Source: Mageeibacillus sp. UBA6980 (GTDB lineage Bacteria; Bacillota; Clostridia; Saccharofermentanales; Saccharofermentanaceae). Taken from it: a stretch of 31,189 bases of DNA. Every line of letters starts with the position of its first letter. Within the stretch, counting starts at the first letter, position 1. The notes beneath the pieces are model-generated. The model was given only the letters and a program-made list of their open reading frames with translations. It was not told where the DNA came from and did no database searches. The stretch spans positions 1 through 31,189 of the forward strand of contig DJYK01000013.1 in NCBI GenBank assembly GCA_002450095.1, in the 5' to 3' direction. The position numbers and the translations under genes are program-made. Shown piece after piece: positions 22,005 to 29,782 of this stretch.

Positions 22005-23436
22005 AGCACCGGCAAAGGCTGCTGCCAGGATAACTCAGTGGATACTGCGCATGATGGGACGCGGCGCCACGACCATGCCCGGAAGAGTCGCATTGATGAT
22101 TTGTCCCGACATCATAAGAAAGTGTGCTTCAGGTAAAAATATAATCACCATCACCGGAACAAACGGCAAGACCACGACAACTCACATGATCACGAGCATG
22201 TTGAGATCTTTGGGATATGAAGTTATCACGAATGTATCCGGTGCAAATCTTCCAACGGGTATAGCTACCACTTTTCTTTGCGAGAAGCCTGTAAGAGGGA
22301 GCGATCCCGATAAGACTGTCTATGTTCTCGAGACGGATGAGGCCGCTTTCGCCAAGATAGCAGGGGACCTTAAGCCGAAGGTGTGTCTCGTGACGAATCT
22401 TTTCAGAGATCAGCTTGACCGCTACGGGGAACTGACTCACACGAGAGATCTTATCGCCAAGGGAATAGATGACTCGGGTGCGAGGATGGTCTTAAACGCA
22501 GACGATTCTCTCGTTGCTTCCATGGGAAAGACAAGAGCAGACCGCGCCGATTACTTCGGAATGGATGAGGAATCGATGATCGAGAGTAACAGGCTTCATC
22601 CCGGAAACACGATACTCGAAGCGTCCTCGGATGCGGCGTTCTGTCCAGACTGTAAAGTAAGATACAACTATAAGGCCAGAAGCTTCGGGCACTTAGGTCT
22701 TTTCGAGTGTCCCTCATGCGGTTTCAAGACTCCCCGCGCAAGGTACGTCTTCTCTTTTGATGCTTCGGGAAACCCGAGTGAGAAGGGTTTCGGATTCGAC
22801 ATGGAAGACACCTTAAATGATACGAGAGTCGGCATGGAACTTAAGATAGAAGGAAGCCATAACCTCTATAACACATGCGCCGCAGTTGCCACCGTGAATG
22901 AGTTTATCGAGATATCGGAAGGCAAGATCGGCAAGGGAGAGAATTTTGAGAAAGTATGCCGTGCACAGGATAAGGTGGAGGCCGCTTTCGGCAGGATGGA
23001 AAAAATCGCCGTCGGCAACAAGTACATCTGCATTCTTCTCGTTAAAAACCCCGTTGGTCTCGACAGAGCACTGACATTTGTTGCCGGGTCGAGCGATGCC
23101 GACTCACTGATGCTCGTTCTTAACAGCAATGCCGCTGACGGTAAGGATGTGTCCTGGATCTGGGACGTAGATTTTGAATCCAAGGTCAACGATCTTCCTT
23201 CGAATATATTCGTATCCGGGCAGCGTTACGGCGACATGATGCTGCGCGTGACTTATTCGGGAAGGACCGTCGACGGCTACGGTTCTCTCAATTATGCGAC
23301 AACTTTGCTGAAGGGGGCCCTGTCGGAATGCCCTGACGGAAAGTGCATCTACATTCTGCCGAATTACACGGCAATGCTCGACCTTCGCGGAAGACTCGTT
23401 AAAGAACTGAAATTAAAGGATTTCTGGAAAGAGTAA
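21994..23436 (+). CDS. murT: Lipid II isoglutaminyl synthase, MurT subunit
   Basis: The ligase half of the MurT/GatD complex, which amidates D-iGlu of lipid II to D-iGln, using ATP and ammonia delivered by GatD. In the 480 residues: the Mur-ligase P-loop ITGTNGKTTTTH (54-64), the central domain with KVCLVTNLFRDQLDRYGE, a Cys4 zinc ribbon inserted in the central domain (Cys217, Cys220, Cys239, Cys242), which is diagnostic for MurT, and the C-terminal DUF1727 domain (~315-475). It starts at the ATG within the last codons of the sortase gene, with no strong Shine-Dalgarno, so coupling is expected. gatD follows one base after its stop. Confidence 0.95.
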   Translation: MGLKAPAKAAARITQWILRMMGRGATTMPGRVALMICPDIIRKCASGKNIITITGTNGKTTTTHMITSMLRSLGYEVITNVSGANLPTGIATTFLCEKPVRGSDPDKTVYVLETDEAAFAKIAGDLKPKVCLVTNLFRDQLDRYGELTHTRDLIAKGIDDSGARMVLNADDSLVASMGKTRADRADYFGMDEESMIESNRLHPGNTILEASSDAAFCPDCKVRYNYKARSFGHLGLFECPSCGFKTPRARYVFSFDASGNPSEKGFGFDMEDTLNDTRVGMELKIEGSHNLYNTCAAVATVNEFIEISEGKIGKGENFEKVCRAQDKVEAAFGRMEKIAVGNKYICILLVKNPVGLDRALTFVAGSSDADSLMLVLNSNAADGKDVSWIWDVDFESKVNDLPSNIFVSGQRYGDMMLRVTYSGRTVDGYGSLNYATTLLKGALSECPDGKCIYILPNYTAMLDLRGRLVKELKLKDFWKE

Positions 23437-23437
23437 T

Positions 23438-24193
23438 ATGGAAAAGCTTGTCATAGGACATTTCTACCCGGATCTTCTTAACCTCTACGGCGACAGAGGA
23501 AACGTTCTCGCGTTGATGAGACGTGCCGAGCTTCGCGGAATAGAAGTCGAAGTAAGAAGGATCTCCATAGGTGACGACGTAAAAAACGGCGACATAGACA
23601 TCGGCTTCATAGGCGGCGGTCAGGACAGCGAGCAGAATATAATGGCTCACGATATGAAGAACGTCAAAGGTGAAGTCATAAAGCAGATGATCGAGGACGG
23701 AGTTGTTTTCCTTACGGTCTGCGGCGGATATCAGATGCTCGGCAAGTATTATGAAGAGCACGACGGGACCAGGATAGAATGCCTCGGAGCACTTCCTCAT
23801 TACACCAAAGCGGAGAAGAACAGATTCATCAACGATACGATCTATGAGATCGAGACAGACGGGAAGAAGATCAAGGTCGCGGGATTCGAGAACCACAGCG
23901 GCAGAACGTTCCTGGGAGAGGGCGAGCAGCCCTTTATGAAAGTCCTCAAAGGGCACGGCAACAACGGTCAGGACGGATTCGAGGGCGCCCATTATAAGAA
24001 TACTTACGGAACCTATTCTCACGGAAGTTTCCTTCCGAAGAACCCTGTAATAACGGATATGCTCTTAAGTCTTGCTCTGAAGCGTAAATACGGAAAAGAC
24101 TATATTCTCTCCGAACTGTCTACGGAAGCGGAAGACCTCGCCCGTAAACAGGCGATCGAGTATATCGAGGGAAGCCCTACGGTCCACGAATAA
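23438..24193 (+). CDS. gatD: Lipid II isoglutaminyl synthase, GatD glutaminase subunit
   Basis: Class I glutamine amidotransferase of the CobB/CobQ-like type, 251 residues. It hydrolyses glutamine and passes ammonia to MurT. The nucleophile is Cys95 (FLTVCGGYQMLG) and the His partner His195 (YGTYSHGSFLPKNP); the oxyanion region is GFIGGGQDSEQNI (56-68). The N-terminus IGHFYPDLLNLYGDRGNVLAL is typical of the family. Last gene of the wall cluster, one base after murT. Length and order match MurT/GatD pairs of other Gram-positives. Confidence 0.95.
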   Translation: MEKLVIGHFYPDLLNLYGDRGNVLALMRRAELRGIEVEVRRISIGDDVKNGDIDIGFIGGGQDSEQNIMAHDMKNVKGEVIKQMIEDGVVFLTVCGGYQMLGKYYEEHDGTRIECLGALPHYTKAEKNRFINDTIYEIETDGKKIKVAGFENHSGRTFLGEGEQPFMKVLKGHGNNGQDGFEGAHYKNTYGTYSHGSFLPKNPVITDMLLSLALKRKYGKDYILSELSTEAEDLARKQAIEYIEGSPTVHE

Positions 24194-24203
24194 ACGTCTG
24201 TAA

Positions 24204-24232
24204 TTGTAATTAACCCGTTCATTTATTATAAT
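24204..24232 (+). promoter_or_regulatory. Promoter of purA
   Basis: TTGTAA (24204-24209) and TATAAT (24227-24232) are separated by 17 bases, a good sigma-A promoter. Transcription should begin near 24239, about 30 bases before the purA start, leaving no room for a purine riboswitch. Confidence 0.65.
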
Positions 24233-24269
24233 TACTGCGTATTTTTTATTATAGTAAGGAGCAGAAATT

Positions 24270-25544
24270 ATGGTTCAGGCTATTGTCGGTGCTAACTGGG
24301 GAGACGAAGGTAAGGGTAAGATCACGGACCTTCTTGCAAACGATTCGGATATTGTTATCCGCTTCCAGGGAGGCGCCAATGCGGGACATACGATCATCAA
24401 CGAGCACGGAAGATTCGCTCTTCATCTGATGCCTTCGGGTGTCTGCCACAGCAATATCGTGAACATTATCGGTAACGGTGTCGCACTCGATATCAATAAG
24501 TTCATTGCGGAATACAATGACATCTGCTCAAAGGGTCTGACACCCAAGCTCATGGTATCTGACAGAGTTCAGGTTATCATGTCGTACCACGTTGATTTTG
24601 ACAGATACGAAGAAGAGAGACTCGGAGGCAAGGCCTTCGGTTCCACTAAGTCCGGAATCGCTCCTTTCTTCTCCGATAAGTACGCTAAGATAGGTTTCCA
24701 GGTAAGCGAATTGTTCCACCCCGAGACACTCCGTGAGAAGATCGGCAGAGTTCTCGAGATCAAGAACGCACTTCTTGTAAATCTCTACCATAAAGATCCC
24801 ATCGATGCAGATGAACTTACGAAGGAGATGCTTCGCCAGGGCGAGCTCATCAAGCCTTTTGTAGCGGATACACAGGCTTTCCTCTTTGACGCTGTTAAGG
24901 CAGGAAAGAACATCCTGCTCGAAGGTCAGCTCGGTTCCATGAAGGACCCCGATATGGGCATCTATCCGATGGTCACATCATCCTCGACACTTGCAGGTTA
25001 CGGCGCTGTCGGTGCAGGTATCCCTCCTTACGAGATCAAAAAGATCATCTGCGTTACCAAGGCTTACTCATCCGCAGTCGGAGCGGGCGCTTTCGTAAGT
25101 GAGTTACTTGACGAAGACAAGGCTAAGGAACTCCGTGACAGGGGCGGCGATAAGGGTGAGTACGGTGCAACGACCGGAAGACCCAGAAGAGTCGGCTGGT
25201 TCGATGCAGTTGCAACAAGATACGGTTGCAAGGTTCAGGGTGCCACCGATGTTGCTCTTACAAATATCGACGTATTGGGTTATCTCGACGAGATCCCCGT
25301 ATGCGTAGGTTATGAGATCGACGGTAAGGTAACGAAGGACTTTCCTAATCCCACGCTTCTCGATAAGGCGAAGCCCGTATTCGAGACGCTGCCCGGCTGG
25401 AAGTGTGACATCAGAGGCTATACGGATTTCGATAAGCTTCCCAAGGAAGCAAAGGATTATGTCCTCTTCGTAGAGAAGGAGACCGGAGTACACGTATCAA
25501 TCGTATCTACAGGTCCTAAGAGGGAAGAGATCATCAGAAGATAA
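24270..25544 (+). CDS. purA: Adenylosuccinate synthetase, sequence-divergent form
   Basis: Makes adenylosuccinate from IMP, aspartate and GTP, the first committed step to AMP. The 424 residues include the P-loop VGANWGDEGKGK with catalytic Asp12, GANAGHTI with His40, and the C-terminal GEYGATTGRPRRVGWFDAVA and VSIVSTGPKREEII. Two conserved segments are unusual: LLEGQLGSMKDPDMGIYPMV (216-235), where most enzymes have EGAQGTLLDxDxGTYPxV, and FGSTKSGIAPFFSDKYAKIG for the usual IGTTKRGIGPAYEDK. Others of this type may occur in Clostridia. AAGGAG precedes the start, and the stop overlaps the start of the diguanylate cyclase (TAATG). Confidence 0.92.
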   Translation: MVQAIVGANWGDEGKGKITDLLANDSDIVIRFQGGANAGHTIINEHGRFALHLMPSGVCHSNIVNIIGNGVALDINKFIAEYNDICSKGLTPKLMVSDRVQVIMSYHVDFDRYEEERLGGKAFGSTKSGIAPFFSDKYAKIGFQVSELFHPETLREKIGRVLEIKNALLVNLYHKDPIDADELTKEMLRQGELIKPFVADTQAFLFDAVKAGKNILLEGQLGSMKDPDMGIYPMVTSSSTLAGYGAVGAGIPPYEIKKIICVTKAYSSAVGAGAFVSELLDEDKAKELRDRGGDKGEYGATTGRPRRVGWFDAVATRYGCKVQGATDVALTNIDVLGYLDEIPVCVGYEIDGKVTKDFPNPTLLDKAKPVFETLPGWKCDIRGYTDFDKLPKEAKDYVLFVEKETGVHVSIVSTGPKREEIIRR

Positions 25545-26698
25545 TGCTCGACTACTATTCTGCAATAAGTACCTTACTATGGGTCTCGCTTATAGTTCTG
25601 TGTGTTCTTGTTTACGAGAACGACAGATTCAAGCGTTCGGTCAAAGTAAGATACTATATCACTTACGGAATCATTATCTTTGCGGCCGTATGTGAGTGGG
25701 TCGGGATCGAGCTGAACGGAAATACTGATATTCCATCCGTCTTTCTTCGAATCGTAAAGTGCGGAGACTACATTCTGACGCCTCTGGCGGGCGCCGAATT
25801 CATCCGTCAGATGAAGATCAAGAACTTCTGGAATAAAGTCATAAGAGGGATAATAATCTTTAATGTGGCTTTACAGATCATATCGTTGTTCACTCCCTGG
25901 ATGATCGTCATAGATGAGAATAACGTGTACTCGCACGGTTCTCTGTATTGGATTTATGTCGGTGTATATCTGGCGATCATCGTCATAGTTATAATACAGT
26001 TCGTTATCTATGGCAAAAGATTCAGGAAACAGAACCGTTTCTCTTTGTACCTCATAATGTTTCTGGTCCTTCTAGGGATATTCATGCAGGAGTTTTTCGG
26101 AGGTGATGTGAGGACGGCTTACATCGGGATAACTATCGGTGCCCTCATGATGTATATCCACTCTACGGAGTACTCGCAGCAGGCCGCTGACGACAACATC
26201 CTCGAGCAGCAGATCAAGATCAAGACCGATGCGCTCACGGGACTTCTGTCGCGTCATGCTTATTCACAGGCTCTCGAGAGATACATGATTAAGATGCCTC
26301 AGGATATGGTCGCGTTCTCGATAGATATAAACGGACTTAAGACCGTTAACGATACTTTGGGGCACGAGGCAGGCGATGAATTGATATGCGGAGCCGCTTC
26401 CTGCATCAGAGAAGTATTTGATAAAGCAGAGTGTTACAGGACAGGCGGAGATGAATTCATCGTACTTGCATGCATGAACAAGGATCAGGTTTTCGCATCG
26501 ATCGCGAGGATCGACGAAGTCTCCGGGAACTGGCACGGCAAGATCGCTGACAGCCTAAGTCTCTCGATAGGATATGCACTTCGCGCTGATTATAAGGAAG
26601 AGACCTGCGAACAGCTGGTCAGAGAATCTGATAAACAAATGTATAAAGCCAAGGACGAGTACTACAAGAGTACCGGTCTTCCCAGACGTATTACGTGA
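25544..26698 (+). CDS. Membrane-bound diguanylate cyclase (GGDEF)
   Basis: A 384-residue protein: six or seven transmembrane helices in residues 1-~210, then a GGDEF domain (~220-375). The domain begins DALTGLLSRHAY, contains FSIDINGLKTVNDTLGHEAGDELI, and has an intact catalytic TGGDEFIV loop near residue 308. It should make c-di-GMP from two GTP. I see no RxxD product-inhibition site just before the loop (FDKAECYR). Its membrane part could sense a ligand but no known sensor family is recognised. The ATG overlaps the purA stop by one base, so it is translated from the purA message; guaA follows 22 bases after it. Confidence 0.9.
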   Translation: MLDYYSAISTLLWVSLIVLCVLVYENDRFKRSVKVRYYITYGIIIFAAVCEWVGIELNGNTDIPSVFLRIVKCGDYILTPLAGAEFIRQMKIKNFWNKVIRGIIIFNVALQIISLFTPWMIVIDENNVYSHGSLYWIYVGVYLAIIVIVIIQFVIYGKRFRKQNRFSLYLIMFLVLLGIFMQEFFGGDVRTAYIGITIGALMMYIHSTEYSQQAADDNILEQQIKIKTDALTGLLSRHAYSQALERYMIKMPQDMVAFSIDINGLKTVNDTLGHEAGDELICGAASCIREVFDKAECYRTGGDEFIVLACMNKDQVFASIARIDEVSGNWHGKIADSLSLSIGYALRADYKEETCEQLVRESDKQMYKAKDEYYKSTGLPRRIT

Positions 26699-26720
26699 TC
26701 CGCGGCATAAGGAGGCTTAA

Positions 26721-28262
26721 ATGGTACAAGAGATGATCTTAGTCCTGGACTTTGGAGGACAGTATAACCAGCTCATTGCAAGACGTGTAAGGGAGCTGTC
26801 CGTATACAGCGAGGTAAGGCCTCACACTACCACGATAGAAGAGATCAAGAAGCTTGCTCCGGCAGGCATCATTCTTACGGGCGGTCCTGCGAGCGTCTAT
26901 AAGGACGATTCTCCCAAGTGCAGTAAGGAGTTGTTCGAACTCGACATACCGATCCTCGGTATCTGTTACGGCGCACAGCTCATGACATATCTTCTCGGAG
27001 GCAAGGTCGAGACCGCCGATGTCAGAGAGTACGGCCACACGGAGATCTCAACTGACGGAACGGATCTTCTGTTTACGGGCGTGTCCAAGAAGACCGTCGT
27101 GTGGATGAGCCACACTGACCGCATAACAGAGACCGCACCCGGATTCAGAGTAACGGCTTCTTCGACATCCTGCCCTATCGCAGCCGCTTCCGACTGGAAC
27201 AGAAAGCTTTTCCTGACGCAGTTCCACCCCGAGGTTACACACAGTGTCGAGGGCATGACAATGCTCGGCAACTTCGTAAGAACAGTCTGCCACTGCAGAT
27301 GCAACTGGAAGATGTCGTCGTTTGTTGACGATACGATCTTGTCCATTCGCAAGAAGGTCGGACACGGACGCGTGCTTTGTGCGTTGTCTGGCGGAGTTGA
27401 TTCGTCGGTTGCCGCAGTACTCCTCTCGAAAGCGGTCGGAAAGCAGCTCACATGTGTATTTGTAGATCACGGTTTACTCCGTAAGGGTGAGGGCGACGAC
27501 GTCGAGGCCGTATTCGGTCCCCGCGGTCCCTATGAACTTAATTTCATTCGTGTTAATGCGCAGAAGAGATTCTACGATAAGCTCGCAGGTGTCGAAGAGC
27601 CGGAGCAGAAGCGTAAGATCATCGGTGAGGAGTTCATCCGCGTGTTCGAGGAGGAGGCCCGTAAGATCGGCGCCGTTGACTTCCTCGTTCAGGGCACGAT
27701 CTACCCTGATGTCATCGAGTCAGGTCTCGGTAAGTCGGCTGTTATCAAGTCGCATCACAACGTAGGAGGACTTCCCGACTGCGTTGACTTCAAGGAGATC
27801 ATCGAGCCTTTACGTCTGCTTTTTAAGGATGAGGTAAGACGTGCGGGCCTCGAGCTCGGCATCCCCGAGAAGCTCGTTTACCGTCAGCCTTTCCCGGGTC
27901 CCGGACTCGCGATAAGGATCATTGGCGAAGTCACACCCGAGAAGGTGCACATCGTTCAGGAGGCGGACGCGATCTTCAGAGATGAGGTGGCTAAGGCCGG
28001 ATTCGATAAGCTTGCCAATCAGTATTTTGCCGCGTTGTCCAACATGCGCTCCGTCGGCTGCATGGGCGACGAGAGAACATACGACTACGCAGTAGTCATC
28101 CGCGCCGTAACGACGACCGACTTCATGACCGCAGAAGCGGCACAGCTTCCCTGGACGCTGCTCGGTACGGTAACGAACCGCATCGTCAACGAAGTCAAAG
28201 GCGTCAACCGCGTGCTTTACGACTGCACGGGCAAGCCCCCGGCGACGATAGAACTCGAATAG
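26721..28262 (+). CDS. guaA: GMP synthase (glutamine-hydrolysing)
   Basis: Converts XMP to GMP with ATP and glutamine. The 513 residues comprise an N-terminal class I glutaminase (ILVLDFGGQYNQLIARRVRE; nucleophile Cys in GICYGAQL; QFHPEVTHS), an ATP-pyrophosphatase domain with the PP-loop ALSGGVDSSVAAVLLSKAVG, and a C-terminal dimerisation domain (RQPFPGPGLAIRIIGEVTPE to TTDFMTAEAAQLP, TNRIVNEVKGVNRVLYDCTGKPPATIELE). Length is normal. AAGGAGG lies before the ATG. It ends the purA-GGDEF-guaA string; a terminator follows at 28300-28330. Confidence 0.97.
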   Translation: MVQEMILVLDFGGQYNQLIARRVRELSVYSEVRPHTTTIEEIKKLAPAGIILTGGPASVYKDDSPKCSKELFELDIPILGICYGAQLMTYLLGGKVETADVREYGHTEISTDGTDLLFTGVSKKTVVWMSHTDRITETAPGFRVTASSTSCPIAAASDWNRKLFLTQFHPEVTHSVEGMTMLGNFVRTVCHCRCNWKMSSFVDDTILSIRKKVGHGRVLCALSGGVDSSVAAVLLSKAVGKQLTCVFVDHGLLRKGEGDDVEAVFGPRGPYELNFIRVNAQKRFYDKLAGVEEPEQKRKIIGEEFIRVFEEEARKIGAVDFLVQGTIYPDVIESGLGKSAVIKSHHNVGGLPDCVDFKEIIEPLRLLFKDEVRRAGLELGIPEKLVYRQPFPGPGLAIRIIGEVTPEKVHIVQEADAIFRDEVAKAGFDKLANQYFAALSNMRSVGCMGDERTYDYAVVIRAVTTTDFMTAEAAQLPWTLLGTVTNRIVNEVKGVNRVLYDCTGKPPATIELE

Positions 28263-28299
28263 TCGCCAGTGGCTTTCCACTACATTACTTAACATGTTG

Positions 28300-28330
28300 C
28301 AGCAGGTGAAAAATAAGCACCTGCTGTTTT
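28300..28330 (+). terminator. Rho-independent terminator after guaA
   Basis: CAGCAGGTG and CACCTGCTG form a nine-bp perfect stem with a nine-base A-rich loop, followed by TTTT. It marks the end of the purA-guaA unit and the start of AT-rich accessory DNA. Confidence 0.75.
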
Positions 28331-28337
28331 AACGAAG

Positions 28338-28367
28338 ATAAGATACATTCGGATCAATGTATCTTAT
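28338..28367. repeat. 12-bp inverted repeat with ATAAGATAC half sites
   Basis: ATAAGATACATT (28338-28349) and its exact complement (28356-28367) flank a six-base spacer. A third half site, ATAAGATACGTGATC, starts near 28400. They lie upstream of the XRE gene promoter and could be an operator or a scar of insertion; no T-run follows. Confidence 0.45.
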
Positions 28368-28428
28368 TTCTGTACCGATAATTGGTTTATGCGACCCAAA
28401 TAAGATACGTGATCTAAGAAAATAGAGA

Positions 28429-28479
28429 TTGACACTTATATCGATAGCGATATATTATCTATATATCGATAACGATATA
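28429..28479 (+). promoter_or_regulatory. Promoter and twin operators of the XRE regulator gene
   Basis: TTGACA at 28429-28434 and TATTAT at 28453-28458 (18-base spacer) form a promoter. Two copies of an 18-bp palindrome, TATATCGATARCGATATA, lie at 28437-28454 (filling the spacer and the start of the -10) and 28462-28479 (over the expected transcription start), 25 bp apart centre to centre. This is the layout of a Cro/CI-like autorepressor; the XRE product is the likely ligand. Confidence 0.7.
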
Positions 28480-28495
28480 TCAAGAGGAGTCTGTT

Positions 28496-28789
28496 ATGGG
28501 TAAGAATTTTGATTATGTAGTTGGTAATGGTCTTGTTGAGAGTTATTCATCTGGAAGCAATGTGGAGCACCTAAGCGCATACTATGAGCTTTTATCACAA
28601 AGTAAAGATCTTAGAGTTGAAAACAATGTAACTCAGACAGAAATGGCAGAGATGCTCAAGATTGGTCAGGACAAAATATCGAATTATGAGAAGGGTAAGA
28701 TATCGCCTCGTCTGGATGTATATCTTAAGTATCTTGATTATCTTGGATACTCTTTGCAGATAGTGAAGAAAGACGATAAAGCTGATTAA
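28496..28789 (+). CDS. XRE-family helix-turn-helix regulator
   Basis: A 97-residue protein. Residues ~45-92 are an XRE/Cro helix-turn-helix (VTQTEMAEMLKIGQDKISNYEKGK, then LDVYLKYLDYLGYSLQI), preceded by a polar 40-residue N-terminus I do not recognise. AAGAGGAG lies upstream of the ATG. Its promoter is covered by two copies of an 18-bp palindrome, so it probably represses itself. No toxin gene is directly coupled to it: a separate VapBC pair follows 87 bases later with its own promoter. It could be a solitary antitoxin or a general regulator of this accessory region. Confidence 0.8.
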   Translation: MGKNFDYVVGNGLVESYSSGSNVEHLSAYYELLSQSKDLRVENNVTQTEMAEMLKIGQDKISNYEKGKISPRLDVYLKYLDYLGYSLQIVKKDDKAD

Positions 28790-28819
28790 AGATAACCATT
28801 GGTACCTCGACTTGCTATC

Positions 28820-28849
28820 TTGAAAATGATATATACCACGATATATACT
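28820..28849 (+). promoter_or_regulatory. Promoter of vapBC with GATATATAC repeats
   Basis: TTGAAA (28820-28825) and TATACT (28844-28849), 18 bases apart, precede vapB. GATATATAC is repeated directly at 28828-28836 and 28840-28848, inside the spacer and -10. ACGATATAT here is also in the XRE operators, so cross-regulation is possible, besides the usual VapBC autorepression. Confidence 0.5.
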
Positions 28850-28876
28850 ATAAGTGAAAGGCAGGTGAGGACAATG

Positions 28877-29104
28877 ATGACAGCTAAGATTTTTGAGAAC
28901 GGCAGAAGCCAGGCGGTTCGCTTACCCAAGGAGTGCAGATTCGGCACTGAAGAAGTTATGGTTAATAAGATTGGAGATATAGTTATGTTGGTTCCAAAGG
29001 ACGAGAAATGGAAGACCTTTATGGCTGCCATTGATATGTTCTCTGAAGATTACATGAAGGATGGCAGAGCTGATCAGGGTTCACAGGAGAGAGAATCCTT
29101 ATGA
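28877..29104 (+). CDS. vapB: VapB-type antitoxin (AbrB/MazE fold)
   Basis: A 75-residue antitoxin. The N-terminal MTAKIFENGRSQAVRLPKEC is the swapped-hairpin AbrB DNA-binding domain of VapB proteins, and the C-terminal tail (WKTFMAAIDMFSEDYM and onward) would bind and block the PIN toxin. The ATG at 28877 is six bases from GGTGAGG; the adjacent ATG at 28874 is closer. Its last codon overlaps the vapC start (ATGA), the normal coupling in such pairs. Expected to bind the GATATATAC repeats of its promoter together with VapC. Confidence 0.88.
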   Translation: MTAKIFENGRSQAVRLPKECRFGTEEVMVNKIGDIVMLVPKDEKWKTFMAAIDMFSEDYMKDGRADQGSQERESL

Positions 29105-29499
29105 GGTATATGTTGGATACAAATGTCCTCATAAACTGCATTAGAAAGAAATCTGACAAGCTTCTTAAGAAACTGAGTAAGATCGATCCGTCTGATGTAT
29201 GCATATCTTCTATCACATATGCGGAACTTGTTCACGGGGTAGAGAAGAGTAAAGAGGTCGAGCGTAACAGATTCGCCTTAGCCCTTATGCTTGCAAACAT
29301 CGAAGTTCTCGATTTTGATGTGAATGCAGCCAATGACTATGGAAAGATAAGAGCGGATCTTGAAAGTAAAGGTGAGCCCATCGGACCACTTGATATGCTT
29401 ATAGCAGCACATGCACATTCAAGTGAGTGCGTACTGGTAACGAATAACACCAAAGAATTCAAGAGAGTAGACAGTCTTAAAGTAGTCGATTGGACGTAA
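29101..29499 (+). CDS. vapC: VapC-type PIN-domain toxin ribonuclease
   Basis: A 132-residue PIN-domain endoribonuclease. The acidic catalytic set is present: Asp6 (MLDTNVLI), Glu42 (TYAELVHG), Asp98 (GPLDMLIAAHA), followed by the LVTNNTKEFKRV element with Asn115-Asn116. VapC enzymes cleave tRNA or rRNA when freed from VapB. The gene overlaps vapB by four bases. Motifs and length suggest an active toxin. Nothing in the sequence shows its RNA target. Confidence 0.9.
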   Translation: MRYMLDTNVLINCIRKKSDKLLKKLSKIDPSDVCISSITYAELVHGVEKSKEVERNRFALALMLANIEVLDFDVNAANDYGKIRADLESKGEPIGPLDMLIAAHAHSSECVLVTNNTKEFKRVDSLKVVDWT

Positions 29500-29505
29500 G
29501 TTAAC

Positions 29506-29612
29506 TTAAACCGTCTTCTTCATCCTGACACAATCAAATGTGCCGCTTCGTATGATCGTATCATCAATATGCTCGAATCCGAGTTTCTCATAGAAGCCGC
29601 TGGTCAGATGGG
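29506..29612 (-). pseudogene. C-terminal remnant of a GNAT acetyltransferase
   Basis: On the minus strand, LTSGFYEKLGFEHIDDTIIR is followed by SGTFDCVRMKKTV and a TAA at 29506-29508. The GFYEKLGF element is the last helix-strand of GNAT acetyltransferases. No other part of the domain precedes it: the frame is cut off just upstream at the leader of the 29657 gene. It is therefore a short tail left by loss or replacement of the gene body. Confidence 0.65.
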
Positions 29613-29656
29613 ATGAGAATAAATAAGAATAAGAAACAAAGATGGAGATTTATAAA

Positions 29657-29782
29657 ATGTCTGAAGAAACAAGAAGCAAAGCCAATGAGTATAAGTCCGT
29701 AGAAGATGATAAAGTCCTTATCGCGATAGCAGACGAGATGATGGATATGTTCGATGATTCGTTTAAGGAGCTGGCAAAATGA
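29657..29782 (+). CDS. Tiny candidate antitoxin upstream of doc
   Basis: A 41-residue ORF, MSEETRSKANEYKSVEDDKV then IAIADEMMDMFDDSFKELAK, strongly acidic, with a predicted helix over the second half. Its stop overlaps the start of the doc-like gene (ATGA), and TGGAGA sits eight bases before the ATG. It holds no DNA-binding domain, unlike Phd, but the helical IADEMM...FKELAK end resembles the toxin-neutralising C-terminus that antitoxins insert into Fic/Doc proteins. An in-frame ATG at 29642 could add five residues. The link to Doc is from position only. Confidence 0.6.
   Translation: MSEETRSKANEYKSVEDDKVLIAIADEMMDMFDDSFKELAK

Noticed and set aside
24194..24269. Purine riboswitch before purA
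   Set aside because: The gap is 76 bases and the promoter leaves only about 30 bases of leader, too short for an aptamer; no aptamer core seen.
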